Assembly (NCBI RefSeq): GCF_014652715.1
Contig: NZ_BMZI01000005.1
Coordinates: 31,569-95,568 of the forward strand
Reading direction: 5' to 3'
DNA length: 64,000 nucleotides
DNA from: Salinicola rhizosphaerae
Lineage (GTDB): Bacteria > Pseudomonadota > Gammaproteobacteria > Pseudomonadales > Halomonadaceae
Below, piece by piece: positions 49,577-57,871 of the stretch; the first letter of the stretch is position 1, and each line of letters begins with the position of its first letter. The translations under genes were made by a program, and so were the position numbers. The notes beneath the pieces were generated by a model that was given only the letters and a program-made list of their open reading frames with translations, ran no database searches and was not told the DNA's origin.

Positions 49577-49972
49577 TCACTCGCGTACATGATCGCTACC
49601 CGGGCGCGTCGCATCCTCCCGCCCACGCGTCGTCGTCTCGTCATCGCCAAGGTGGCAAAGCAACTCATGAATATCCGGAAAGATCGGCTCGACCGCGCTC
49701 TGGCCAGGACGCAGCGGCCCCAGCCTGATCTTGAGGAACTGCCAGAAAACCAGACCGTATTCGCCGAGGTACTCACCCGCTCTCGTCTGCCGTGCGACCG
49801 CTTCGCCGTTCGCGATCCGGGCGGCAAGATACGGCATCACCAGAGGCTTTACCTGCTCGAACGCCTCGATGTCGGTCGCCCCTTCACCAGCCACACCCGG
49901 CAGTGCCGGCACCAGCGCCTGCCACCCGTCACCTCGAGGCCTGATCGCCACATCGTAAATGAGTTCTCGCAT
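49577..49972 (-). CDS. HicB-like protein
   Basis: A 131-residue protein whose first ~65 residues (MRELIYDVAIRPRGDGWQALVPALPGVAGEGAT..) have the HicB/RNase-H-like antitoxin pattern: a beta hairpin ending in xxPxLPGxxxxGxT, followed by a helix. The C-terminal half (GEYGLVFWQFLKIRLGPLRPG) is not HicB-like and has no helix-turn-helix I can recognise. No HicA partner was found next to it; a small broken frame lies just upstream. A true toxin-antitoxin role is therefore unproven. Start ATG at 49972. Confidence 0.5.
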   Translation of the reverse strand: MRELIYDVAIRPRGDGWQALVPALPGVAGEGATDIEAFEQVKPLVMPYLAARIANGEAVARQTRAGEYLGEYGLVFWQFLKIRLGPLRPGQSAVEPIFPDIHELLCHLGDDETTTRGREDATRPGSDHVRE

Positions 49973-50004
49973 GAGGTTGCCGATTGTCCTTGTTCTATCT
50001 GCGG

Positions 50005-50097
50005 TCAGCGGCGCAACGCGCGTTTCATGTCGTCCTGGTGCCGCACGAGGATCTCGAATTCTGATGCCCATTCTGGCGAGCGACCCAGCGCGACGAT
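50005..50097 (-). pseudogene. Possible C-terminal remnant of a small gene
   Basis: This 30-codon open segment reads LGRSPEWASEFEILVRHQDD and then MKRALRR before a stop 32 bp ahead of the HicB-like start. It looks protein-like, but an in-frame stop precedes it and no start codon is available, while the neighbouring frame upstream reads ALESRLFGESS. A frameshifted small gene is a possible explanation. Confidence 0.25.
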
Positions 50098-50160
50098 TCA
50101 CCGAACAACCGGCTTTCCAGAGCGCAATCCGAAGCGACACGGACGAGACGGCTCCTCGTC

Positions 50161-50265
50161 GCTCCCAATCCAGCCGCTCCCAATCCAGCCTCTTTCAATT
50201 GAGCCGCTTTCAATTGAGCCGCTTTCGATTGAGCCGTTTTCGATTGAGCCGTTCTCAATCCACTC
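50161..50265. repeat. 15-bp minisatellite, about seven units
   Basis: Seven head-to-tail units of 15 bp (GCTCCCAATCCAGCC twice, then TCTTTCAATTGAGCC, GCTTTCAATTGAGCC, GCTTTCGATTGAGCC, GTTTTCGATTGAGCC and a last GTTCTCAATCCACTC). Units drift stepwise along the array. The last unit covers the stop codon of the gene at 50255-50626, so the array may have grown from its end. Confidence 0.85.
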
Positions 50266-50626
50266 GTACCAGCTCGCCGCGCTCGATGAGAAACCAGGGC
50301 CGAGCGAACGAGCGCTCGGCGCAGTAGCGTCGAGCATCTGCGGTGCGGGCGCCGCGCGGAAGCATGGGCGCCAGGAAGCAACGGAGGCGATCCACGAATT
50401 CGCTATCGGTCATGGCGATTTCTTCACGACGGAACACGTGGCCGAAACGGGTCGCGCGGGATTCGAACCGCTCGCGCTCCGCTCTGAAAGCACCCAGCAA
50501 AAGCGGCTGCGCGATCTGTTTGGCCAGATCACTCTGGTAGAACGAGGCGTCCTGACTGATCGCAGCAACGTCCTCGCGGTGAAAGATGATGATATGACCG
50601 AGTCTCAGCGCCTCGTGAATCATCAT
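50255..50626 (-). CDS. Hypothetical protein
   Basis: A 123-residue protein I do not recognise. It starts MMIHEALRLGHIIIFHREDV, has no signal peptide or membrane segment, and is fairly charged, with many Arg and Glu (AFRAERERFESRATRFGHVFRREE) and an Ala/Arg-rich C-terminus ending LIERGELVRVD. The ATG pair at 50626/50623 follows GGGGGACG; the frame extends to 50788 without support. The coding frame shows the local GC-rich third-position bias, which argues for a real gene. Its end merges with the 15-bp repeat array. Confidence 0.45.
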   Translation of the reverse strand: MMIHEALRLGHIIIFHREDVAAISQDASFYQSDLAKQIAQPLLLGAFRAERERFESRATRFGHVFRREEIAMTDSEFVDRLRCFLAPMLPRGARTADARRYCAERSFARPWFLIERGELVRVD

Positions 50627-51157
50627 CTCGTCGTCCCCCGTCCCGCTCCCTGCCCGGTCATCGAACAGGGGACGGCACGGCGCGGGTAGCGGTCTCATCA
50701 TATCGGCTGGCTTCCATGCGCATGACATCAGTGATCTCGGAGTCACGTGAGTCTCTGAAAATCCCGAGAAACAGAGAGTAAAAAGCATAAACCGATATCG
50801 AGAGGATGAGTTTTTTCACACTTTGGTATAGGGAAGCTTGGGGATGGGTGGCTTGGGGAGGGATGCAAGAAGATTCCGGGATGGGCTTAGCAGGATACGC
50901 TCGGATCGAGAGCAACAGAAAAGCGCGAGAGACAGGGCGCGAGCGGTCATTGACAGAAATCAACTAGAGTGAGGGCCGACACTCGAATTCACCGGGCGGC
51001 CGATGGGCGGAACGCGGCCCGCCAAGCAATGTGACATGCAGGCCAGCGTACGCGGGCCCATCTCTGCGATACCCGATACGCGGATTCGACCCACGAACTC
51101 GATCCACGAAAAAGCCGCCTGCGGAGGAGTCCACAGGCGGCTAGATCGATGACAATC
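50627..51157. other. Intergenic region upstream of the hypothetical gene
   Basis: No convincing gene. It contains the tRNA-Ala terminator at its right end and G-rich, AT-interrupted sequence near 50780-50900. Nothing else was recognised. Confidence 0.4.
51107..51142 (-). terminator. Terminator of tRNA-Ala(GGC)
   Basis: On the minus strand AGCCGCCTG and CAGGCGGCT form the stem (51134-51142 with 51113-51121), followed by TTTTCG. It begins 15 bp after the tRNA. Confidence 0.85.
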
Positions 51158-51233
51158 TGGTGGAGCCTAGCGGGATCGAACCGCTGACCTCGACACTGCC
51201 AGTGTCGCGCTCTCCCAGCTGAGCTAAGGCCCC
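51158..51233 (-). tRNA. tRNA-Ala (anticodon GGC), CCA encoded
   Basis: The 76-nt gene on the minus strand starts GGGGCCTTAGCTCAGCTGGG. Acceptor GGGGCCT pairs with AGGCTCC (one G-U), the anticodon loop CTGGCAG gives GGC, and the T-loop is TTCGATC. It reads GCC and GCU. Confidence 0.97.
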
Positions 51234-51563
51234 AGAATCGTTCAAACTTCAGAACGCGCAGTAATATAATCGCCGACCACGGTAGAGTCAACCTGACTGG
51301 ATACATTGGTACGTTTGGGAAAACGGCAAAGTTTGCAGCGGGCAATTTTTCCGTGTTGAAACTGGAGTAATCGGTCCAACAACGTGTCACACTGTTACCA
51401 AGGGGAATAGGGTTTCCAATTCGAAAACTTAGGAAACTTTTTGTAAACATCGGAAGGCAGGCAGCCATGTCGTCACTCGGCACGCCTTCAATGCTGAACG
51501 CCACCAACGACAATCTGGCGGCAGCGCACTTCCGAGCGAAGCGGAAAACCCGGGGGAGTCATC
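51234..51563. other. Divergent spacer between tRNA-Ala and uvrY
   Basis: No gene. The left part holds the tRNA promoter (51263-51291). Nearer uvrY the segment 51412-51437 has GTTTCC and GGAAAC as inverted 6-mers 14 bp apart, a possible regulator site for uvrY. Confidence 0.4.
51263..51291 (-). promoter_or_regulatory. Sigma-70 promoter of tRNA-Ala(GGC)
   Basis: On the minus strand TTGACT (51291-51286) and TATATT (51268-51263) are 17 bp apart, with a GC-rich CTGCGCG close after the -10. Confidence 0.8.
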
Positions 51564-52211
51564 TTGATCAGGGTATTAGTCGCCGACGACCATCACCTGG
51601 TACGTACGAGCATCGCTCGCGTGCTGGCCAGCGAGTCGGACATCGAGGTTGTCGCGGAAGCGGAGAACGGGGAAAGCGCCTTGAGCGAGTGCCGCGCGCA
51701 CTCGCCGGATATCGCGATGGTGGATATTCGCATGCCGGGTATCGGCGGCCTGGAAACCATTCTCAAGCTGCTCAAATCGCACCCTGGCACACGCGTGATC
51801 GTGCTTACCGGCCAGACGGAGGAGAGCACCGCCCAGCGGTTGATCGATGCCGGTGTCACCGGATTCATCAGCAAGGGCACCGAACTCGACCTGATGATCG
51901 CGGCCGTGCGCAAGGTAGCCAGCGGCGAACGCTTCATCAGCCCGGATATCGCGCAGCGGGTCGTGCTCGCGCGCAGCGAAGGGCGCAGCAATCCGTTCGA
52001 TCAACTCTCCCATCGCGAGCTGCAGATCGCCACGATGATCATCCACTGTCATCGAGTGAGCCGGATCTCGGAGCAGCTGTGCCTGAGCCCCAAGACGGTC
52101 AATACCTATCGCTACCGCATCTTCGACAAGCTGCAGGTGCAGTCGGATGTCGAGCTGACGCACCTCGGGCTGAAACATGGCTTGATCGAGGGGTTCGATA
52201 CGCCCCGGTGA
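51564..52211 (+). CDS. uvrY: LuxR-type response regulator UvrY/GacA
   Basis: UvrY/GacA is the response regulator partner of BarA/GacS and usually activates the Csr/Rsm small RNAs. The 215-residue protein has a receiver domain (VLVADDHHLVRTS; phosphorylation Asp in AMVDIRMPG, D54) and a C-terminal LuxR helix-turn-helix (LSHRELQIATMIIHC..LCLSPKTVNTYRYRIF). The start is a TTG at 51564, supported by the GGGGGAG site directly upstream and by the family N-terminus MIRVLVADD. uvrC follows at once, the conserved uvrY-uvrC order. Confidence 0.95.
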   Translation: MIRVLVADDHHLVRTSIARVLASESDIEVVAEAENGESALSECRAHSPDIAMVDIRMPGIGGLETILKLLKSHPGTRVIVLTGQTEESTAQRLIDAGVTGFISKGTELDLMIAAVRKVASGERFISPDIAQRVVLARSEGRSNPFDQLSHRELQIATMIIHCHRVSRISEQLCLSPKTVNTYRYRIFDKLQVQSDVELTHLGLKHGLIEGFDTPR

Positions 52212-52292
52212 CGTCGCGATACGTGTGGAGTGACAGCGCATTTGGCCACGGCGCGGCATCGGCCGACTGCTCGGCTTTGTTATACTCGCGGC

Positions 52293-54134
52293 ATGAGTGA
52301 AAACCAGCCCGACATTTCGGCGCCGTTCGACGCCAAACACTTCCTGAAATCGGTCTCCGAGTCGCCGGGCGTCTATCGCATGCTCGACGCGTCCGCCAAC
52401 GTGCTCTACGTCGGCAAGGCGAAGCGGCTCAAGGCACGGTTATCCAGCTATTTCCGCGGCGCGCTCAATACCAAGACCCAGGCCTTGGTCGCCCGCATCC
52501 AGGATATTCAGGTCACCATTACGCGCAGCGAGACCGAAGCGCTGCTGCTCGAACAGACATTGATCAAGGAGCTTCGTCCGCCCTACAACGTGCTGTTGCG
52601 GGATGACAAGTCTTACCCTTATGTCTTCGTGACGGACAAACACCCTTACCCGGCCCTGGAGTTCAAACGCTCACGACAGAAGCGCAGCGACGGACGCTAC
52701 ATGGGGCCCTATCCGAGCGCCACGGCGGTGCGGGAAAGCCTGTCGCTGATGCAGAAGATATTCCGGATTCGCAACTGCGAGGACAGCGTGTTCGCGCATC
52801 GCCACCGGCCCTGCCTTCAGTACCAGATCAAGCGCTGCAGCGCGCCCTGTGTCGACTACATCAGCCAGGCGGAGTATCAGCGCGATATCGATCATGCGGT
52901 GATGTGCCTGGAGGGGCGTAGCGAGCAGGTCACGCAGCAACTGACCCGGGATATGGAAAGCGCAAGCCAGGCGCTCGACTTCGAGGAAGCGGCTCGCCTG
53001 CGCGATCAGATTCAGCAGCTGAGGCGCCTGCAGGAGAAACAGTTCGTCGATAACGCCGACGGCGATGCCGATGTCTTCGCGCTCGCCGAACAGCCGGGAG
53101 GCATCTGCATCAGCGTGCTGGCGATCCGTCAGGGGCGCATGCTGGGGGCACGCCATCATCAGCCCGAGAACGGCCTGGATCTGGGCGCAGACGACCTCCT
53201 GACCGAGTTCGTCAGCCAGTACTACCTTGGCCAATCCCGCGAGATCCCGCAGGAGGTGATCACATCGCATGCGCTGACCGATGGCGAACTGTTGCAATCG
53301 GCGCTCGCCGAACGCGCTGGACGCCGCGTTCGCGTCGCGTCTCAGGTTCGCGGTCATCGAGCCCAGTGGCGTCGCCTCGCCGTCACCAACGCCGAGCAGC
53401 ATCTGGCCACGCAGCTGGCCAACCGCACGCAGTTGAGCCGACGCTTCGAGTCGCTGCGCGATGCGCTTGAGATGGACGACATCCCCACGCGGCTCGAGTG
53501 CTTCGATATCAGTCACAGCCACGGCGAAGCCACGGTGGCTTCCTGCGTGGTGTTCGATCCCGACGGCCCGGCGAAGTCGGACTACCGCCGCTTCAACATC
53601 GAAGGGGTCGCTGCGGGTGACGATTACGCCGCCATGCGCCAGGCCCTGACGCGACGCTACAAGCGCATCCAGAAAGGCGAAGGCAAGCTTCCGGACATTC
53701 TCATCGTCGACGGCGGCAAGGGGCAGCTCAACATGGCACGCGACGTCATCGAGGAGCTGGACGTCACGGGCGTCACCCTCATCGGCGTCGCGAAGGGCGT
53801 GACACGCAAGGCCGGACTCGAGACGCTGTTCATCGAGACGGTGGACCGCACGCTGAACCTGGATACCAGTTCACCAGCGCTGCATCTGATACAGCACATT
53901 CGCGATGAAGCGCACCGCTTCGCCATTACCGGTCACCGCCAGCGCCGCGACAAGCAGCGGCGAACCTCTTCACTGCAGGATATTCCGGGTGTCGGCCCCA
54001 AACGCCGCCGGGAGCTTCTACGCTTCTTCGGTGGCCTGCAAGGCGTGCGCAAGGCGACACGAGACGACCTGGCTCGCGTTCCCGGCATCAACGATCAGAT
54101 GGCGACTACCATTCACCAGGCGCTGCACGGATGA
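52293..54134 (+). CDS. uvrC: Excinuclease ABC subunit C
   Basis: UvrC makes both incisions in nucleotide excision repair. The 613-residue protein has the GIY-YIG domain (SPGVYRMLDASANVLYVGKAKRLKARLSSYF), a Cys-rich region (CLQYQIKRCSAPCV), the UVR motif (ALDFEEAARLRDQIQQLRRLQ), the RNase H-like C-terminal nuclease core (ECFDISHSHGEATVASCVVF, ILIVDGGKGQL) and a tandem HhH (SLQDIPGVGPKRRRELLRFFGG, LARVPGINDQMA). ATG 52293 gives the usual N-terminus. Confidence 0.98.
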   Translation: MSENQPDISAPFDAKHFLKSVSESPGVYRMLDASANVLYVGKAKRLKARLSSYFRGALNTKTQALVARIQDIQVTITRSETEALLLEQTLIKELRPPYNVLLRDDKSYPYVFVTDKHPYPALEFKRSRQKRSDGRYMGPYPSATAVRESLSLMQKIFRIRNCEDSVFAHRHRPCLQYQIKRCSAPCVDYISQAEYQRDIDHAVMCLEGRSEQVTQQLTRDMESASQALDFEEAARLRDQIQQLRRLQEKQFVDNADGDADVFALAEQPGGICISVLAIRQGRMLGARHHQPENGLDLGADDLLTEFVSQYYLGQSREIPQEVITSHALTDGELLQSALAERAGRRVRVASQVRGHRAQWRRLAVTNAEQHLATQLANRTQLSRRFESLRDALEMDDIPTRLECFDISHSHGEATVASCVVFDPDGPAKSDYRRFNIEGVAAGDDYAAMRQALTRRYKRIQKGEGKLPDILIVDGGKGQLNMARDVIEELDVTGVTLIGVAKGVTRKAGLETLFIETVDRTLNLDTSSPALHLIQHIRDEAHRFAITGHRQRRDKQRRTSSLQDIPGVGPKRRRELLRFFGGLQGVRKATRDDLARVPGINDQMATTIHQALHG

Positions 54135-54217
54135 GTGGCGCCAGGTGCGTGGATGCCGGGATCAAGCGGGCGTAGAATGCCATCACACTTACCTCGAGCA
54201 AGGATGCTAGCGGCACG

Positions 54218-54766
54218 ATGAACATTCCCAACATGCTGACTCTGGCCCGAATCGTGTTCATCCCGCTGCTGGTGGTGCTGTTCTACCTGCCCTACCGCTG
54301 GAGTCTGCCGGTAACCGCCATTCTCTTTGGCGTGGCGGCGGTGACCGACTGGCTCGATGGTTACCTGGCCCGTCGCTGGAACCAGAGCACGCCGTTTGGA
54401 GCCTTTCTCGACCCCGTCGCGGACAAGGTCATGGTGGCGGTCGCCCTCGCCCTGCTGGTCGAGCGGTACGAAACCCTCTGGCTAACCCTGCCAGCCCTGG
54501 TCATCATCGGCCGAGAGATCGTGATTTCTGCCCTGCGGGAATGGATGGCGGAAATCGGCCAGCGCAAACGGGTGGCCGTGTCATGGATCGGCAAATCCAA
54601 GACCACCCTGCAGATGGTGGCTCTGCTTCTGCTTTTAGGTTTTCCGCCCTCTTCCGCCGTCGCGGATATCGGCGTGATCATGCTCTACGCCGCCGCCGCG
54701 TTGACGCTCTGGTCGATGATCCAGTACCTGAAGGCAGCCTGGCCTGAGCTGACGCGCTCGATGTAA
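54218..54766 (+). CDS. pgsA: CDP-diacylglycerol--glycerol-3-phosphate 3-phosphatidyltransferase
   Basis: PgsA makes phosphatidylglycerophosphate, the precursor of phosphatidylglycerol and cardiolipin, in the inner membrane. The 182-residue protein starts [19 protein letters not shown] and has the CDP-alcohol transferase motif D-G-x2-A-R-x8-G-x3-D-x3-D ([27 protein letters not shown]). Length is standard. It sits between uvrC and a Gly-Cys-Leu tRNA set, as in E. coli. Confidence 0.97.
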   Translation: MNIPNMLTLARIVFIPLLVVLFYLPYRWSLPVTAILFGVAAVTDWLDGYLARRWNQSTPFGAFLDPVADKVMVAVALALLVERYETLWLTLPALVIIGREIVISALREWMAEIGQRKRVAVSWIGKSKTTLQMVALLLLLGFPPSSAVADIGVIMLYAAAALTLWSMIQYLKAAWPELTRSM

Positions 54767-54797
54767 CGGTTTCGATGCGAAAAAATGCCATAAGCGT

Positions 54798-54825
54798 TTG
54801 ACAGTTACGGACTTATCCTTATAAT
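54798..54825 (+). promoter_or_regulatory. Consensus sigma-70 promoter of the Gly-Cys-Leu tRNA operon
   Basis: Both hexamers are perfect: TTGACA at 54798-54803 and TATAAT at 54820-54825, spacer 16 bp. GCGTCGGCG follows as a GC-rich discriminator. The first tRNA begins 15 bp after the -10. Confidence 0.93.
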
Positions 54826-54840
54826 GCGTCGGCGAGTTCA

Positions 54841-54915
54841 GCGGGAATAGCTCAGTGGTAGAGCATCGCCTTGCCAAGGCGAGGGTCGGGAGTTCGAATC
54901 TCCTTTCCCGCTCCA
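54841..54915 (+). tRNA. tRNA-Gly (anticodon GCC), CCA encoded
   Basis: 75 nt, acceptor GCGGGAA pairing with TTCCCGC before T-CCA, anticodon loop TTGCCAA. First of three tRNAs transcribed together; equivalent of glyW in E. coli. Confidence 0.97.
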
Positions 54916-54988
54916 ACTCAAAGAGTCAGGAAACGGTTAGCGAGGCAGCCGAAAGGCATTCAGATCCTCACACCGCTCTAACTCGTAA

Positions 54989-55062
54989 GGCTGGATGGCA
55001 GAGTGGTTATGCAGCGGACTGCAACTCCGTGTACGCCGGTTCGATTCCGACTCCAGCCTCCA
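54989..55062 (+). tRNA. tRNA-Cys (anticodon GCA), CCA encoded
   Basis: 74 nt, acceptor GGCTGGA with TCCAGCC, discriminator U73 as required for CysRS, anticodon loop CTGCAAC. Equivalent of cysT in the pgsA-linked tRNA set. Confidence 0.97.
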
Positions 55063-55118
55063 CTTCTTCTGCGTTGAATCGCACCGATTCAGTCGCCTCT
55101 CGCAAGATATGTAATTCG

Positions 55119-55205
55119 GCCCGGATGGCGAAATTGGTAGACGCAAGGGACTTAAAATCCCTCGGTGGCAACACCGTGCCGGTTCGAGCCCGGCTCCGGG
55201 CACCA
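55119..55205 (+). tRNA. tRNA-Leu (anticodon UAA), CCA encoded
   Basis: 87 nt, class II tRNA with long variable arm (CTCGGTGGCAACACCGT), acceptor GCCCGGA with TCCGGGC and A73, anticodon loop CTTAAAA. Equivalent of leuZ. Confidence 0.97.
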
Positions 55206-55578
55206 AAGCGCTAACCGTTCGCCACGCCAGAACATCCTCGGCGATACCTCGAATATCAGACCCTGGATCGATATGGGCGATGAGCCATACCGATAGCGCC
55301 AGTCGCCGTCCGCGTCTCTCACAAGAAAAAGCGACCCGGGATACGTAGTGGCATGGCTGCTAGGTATCTCGGGTCGAAGTCGTCGCAGGGAAGCGACAAA
55401 ACCGTAGCCGATAAAACGCAATGCCTCTGGATGACCGAGGCGAATTGCCACACCCTTGCGGCCACCCTTTATCGGCGCATCCGACCCCGGCTTGAGAAAA
55501 CTTCGTCGCATGCAGCCCCAGGCAGAATGTGCGACACTGCGCCGCCCGAAATATCGACCATGCCACCCCGACATTGAT
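55206..55578. other. Spacer between tRNA-Leu and dusA
   Basis: No proven gene. A minus-strand open frame from 55511 (MRRSFLKPGSDAPIKGG..) runs about 100 codons across this spacer and ends inside the tRNA. Parts look protein-like (GSLFLVRDADGDWRYRYG), but its third-position GC is lower than in neighbours and it overlaps the tRNA, so it is not called as a gene. A small decayed element next to the tRNA is possible. Confidence 0.35.
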
Positions 55579-56649
55579 ATGAATACGCCCCCCGCTTCGC
55601 TCACCACAGTCGCCAGTCACGACCGGCTCGATCGCACGCTATCCGTCGCCCCGATGATGGAGTGGACGACGAGAGACTACCGGGCGTTTGCCCGCTGTCT
55701 GACGAAACGGACGCTACTCTACACGGAGATGGTGACGACAGGCGCGATCCTGCATGGAACGCCCCGTGAGCGGTTTCTGGGCTACGACGATCTCGAGCAT
55801 CCGCTGGCCCTGCAACTCGGCGGGAGTGATCCGGTCGAGCTCGCCGAATGTGCCGCGATAGCGCAGTCGTGGGGGTACGACGAGGTCAATCTGAACGTGG
55901 GCTGCCCGAGCGACCGGGTTCAGAACAACCTGATCGGCGCCTGCCTGATGGCCCACCCGGAGAAAGTCGCCGACGCCGTCGAGGCGATGCAGCGAGCCGT
56001 CTCGATCCCGGTCACCGTAAAGTGCCGGATCGGCATCGACGATCAGGACGAAGACGCAGACCTTGAGCGCTTCATCGAGATCGTCGCTGCCGGCGGCTGC
56101 GATACCTTCATCATCCACGCGCGCAAGGCATGGCTTCAGGGACTCTCTCCCAAGGAGAATCGAGAGGTGCCGCCGCTCAATTACGAGAGAGTCTACCGAC
56201 TCAAGCGGCAGCACCCCGACCTGCATATCGGCATCAATGGCGGCATCAAGACGCTCACTGCGAGTCAGGAGCATCTAGAGAGCGGTGTCGACAGCGTGAT
56301 GATCGGCCGCGAGGCCTATCAGAATCCGTGGCTGCTCGCCGATGTCGATAGCCGCTTGTACGATGCGCGAGATCCCGTAATGACCCGGCACGAGGCCGCC
56401 CGTGCCTTCCGTCCCTATCTCGTCGAACGGCTCGCCCAGGGCGTCAAGCTCAATCACGTCACGCGCCATCTACTGGGGCTGTTTCAAGGGTGCCCGGGGG
56501 GACGCCGATTCCGCCGTCATCTGTCGGAAAACGCGCATCGGGAAGGCGCCGGCATCGGCGTATTCGATGATGCGCTCGGCATGGTCGATGAACGCCAGCT
56601 GGACGCAACTTCCACATCGGCCACGAAGGTGGCGGCAACATCGAGCTAG
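55579..56649 (+). CDS. dusA: tRNA-dihydrouridine(20/20a) synthase
   Basis: DusA reduces U20/U20a of tRNA using FMN and NADPH. The 356-residue protein has SVAPMMEWTTRDYRAFARCL (usually PMLDWTDRHCR, a modest variation), LQLGGSDPVELAECA, NLNVGCPSDRVQNNLIGACLM with the catalytic Cys, and IHARKAWLQGLSPKENREVPPL, which is diagnostic for DusA. The ATG at 55579 was chosen over 55456. A second Dus enzyme, DusB, is at 7.2 kb. Confidence 0.95.
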   Translation: MNTPPASLTTVASHDRLDRTLSVAPMMEWTTRDYRAFARCLTKRTLLYTEMVTTGAILHGTPRERFLGYDDLEHPLALQLGGSDPVELAECAAIAQSWGYDEVNLNVGCPSDRVQNNLIGACLMAHPEKVADAVEAMQRAVSIPVTVKCRIGIDDQDEDADLERFIEIVAAGGCDTFIIHARKAWLQGLSPKENREVPPLNYERVYRLKRQHPDLHIGINGGIKTLTASQEHLESGVDSVMIGREAYQNPWLLADVDSRLYDARDPVMTRHEAARAFRPYLVERLAQGVKLNHVTRHLLGLFQGCPGGRRFRRHLSENAHREGAGIGVFDDALGMVDERQLDATSTSATKVAATSS

Positions 56650-56653
56650 CAGG

Positions 56654-57676
56654 TTAGAACGTCGAGGACTCGTAGCGTGACTGGAACGTCTCGACTGCAC
56701 TTTCGACCTCGTCGATCTCCTCGTAGCGGGCGACGTGGAAGAGCGCCTCGCCCTCGTTGACCAGCGGCAAGTTGCTCATCCCGATCACGATGCCGTCGGC
56801 GCTGGCGATGACCGGCGCTTCATCGTTGCCGAAGGGATCGGCCACAAGCCCCAGCACCTCCCCTTTCGAGACGCGCGCACCCAGTCGCGCGCGCGGGCGC
56901 AGAATGCCGTCGATCGGGGCGCGCGCCCAGCTGGAGCCGTTGGCGATCTCCGCCGCGGGCGGCGAGCGCCGTCGGCCCTCGCTCGGCAACATGCCGATCA
57001 GACGCATGACCCGGCGAATGCCACGTACGCCGGGGGCGATCGCCCACTCATCGAATCGCAGCGCCTCGCCCGCCTCGTAGGTCAGCACCGGCACACCGCG
57101 TCCCTGGGCATACTCGCGCAGGCTGCCCTCGCGAAGCTCGGCATTCAGGATGACCGGCACGCCGAACGCCTCCGCCATGGCCTGGGTCTCGGGGTTGCGG
57201 CGCAGCTGCGAGCGAATCTGAGGCAGGTTCGTGCGATGGATCGCGCCCGTGTGGAGATCGATGATGTGTGTCGCTCGGTCGACCATCTCCTCGCGCAGCA
57301 GCGCCGCGATTCGCGAGCCCAGCGAACCACTCTCGCTACCGGGGAAACAGCGGTTGAGATCACGACGGTCCGGCAGATAGCGCGACTGCTGGACGAACCC
57401 GAACACGTTGACCACCGGCACGGCAATCAGCGTACCGCGCAGTCGTGACAGCACCGGCAACTTCAATAGTCTTCTGACGATCTCGACGCCGTTGAGCTCA
57501 TCGCCATGGATACCGCCGCAGACGAGCAGCACCGGGCCTGGCTGTCGTCCGTGGATGACTTCGACCGGTATGTGCAGCGGGGCGTGGGTGTAGAGCTTGG
57601 CGACAGGCACGTCGATCTGGCGACGCGAACCCGGCTCGATCAGTTCGCCGGAGAGTTCGAAGGAGGGCTGTACCAT
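56654..57676 (-). CDS. Succinylglutamate desuccinylase/aspartoacylase family zinc hydrolase
   Basis: A 340-residue M14-like amidohydrolase. Zinc ligands are H57 and E60 in GGIHGDELNG and H142 in IIDLHTGAIHRTN; substrate-binding Arg is in DLNRCFPGS. The C-terminal part (about 255-330) is a barrel-sandwich domain (RPRARLGARVSKGEVLGLVAD), a common extension in this family. The natural substrate is unknown; AstE would be expected in an ast operon, which is absent here. The ATG at 57676 is chosen; a GTG at 57733 is possible. Confidence 0.85.
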   Translation of the reverse strand: MVQPSFELSGELIEPGSRRQIDVPVAKLYTHAPLHIPVEVIHGRQPGPVLLVCGGIHGDELNGVEIVRRLLKLPVLSRLRGTLIAVPVVNVFGFVQQSRYLPDRRDLNRCFPGSESGSLGSRIAALLREEMVDRATHIIDLHTGAIHRTNLPQIRSQLRRNPETQAMAEAFGVPVILNAELREGSLREYAQGRGVPVLTYEAGEALRFDEWAIAPGVRGIRRVMRLIGMLPSEGRRRSPPAAEIANGSSWARAPIDGILRPRARLGARVSKGEVLGLVADPFGNDEAPVIASADGIVIGMSNLPLVNEGEALFHVARYEEIDEVESAVETFQSRYESSTF

Positions 57677-57871
57677 GGAGATGTCGTGACACCTTGATAA
57701 GAAAATCGCTCCGCGAGGCGCGGCGGCCGTCACGCGATCGTAGCGAGAACCCCGCCATCTTGCGAGCCCGTACCCTCCCGGCGTGTTATGCCGGAGTCTC
57801 GTCGAGGCTCGTCCTGACGACGCCCGCTTGAACAGCTCACCGACAGGCCGCGGTCATGCAATTCGGCGTCT

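Noticed and set aside
50161-50265. CRISPR array
   Set aside because: Units are 15 bp, contiguous and without spacers; this is a tandem minisatellite. No CRISPR array or cas gene was seen anywhere in the window.
49466-50689. Plus-strand 407-codon open frame across the minisatellite
   Set aside because: It is antisense to the HicB-like and hypothetical genes, the 15-bp array (a multiple of three) keeps it open, and its composition is not protein-like.
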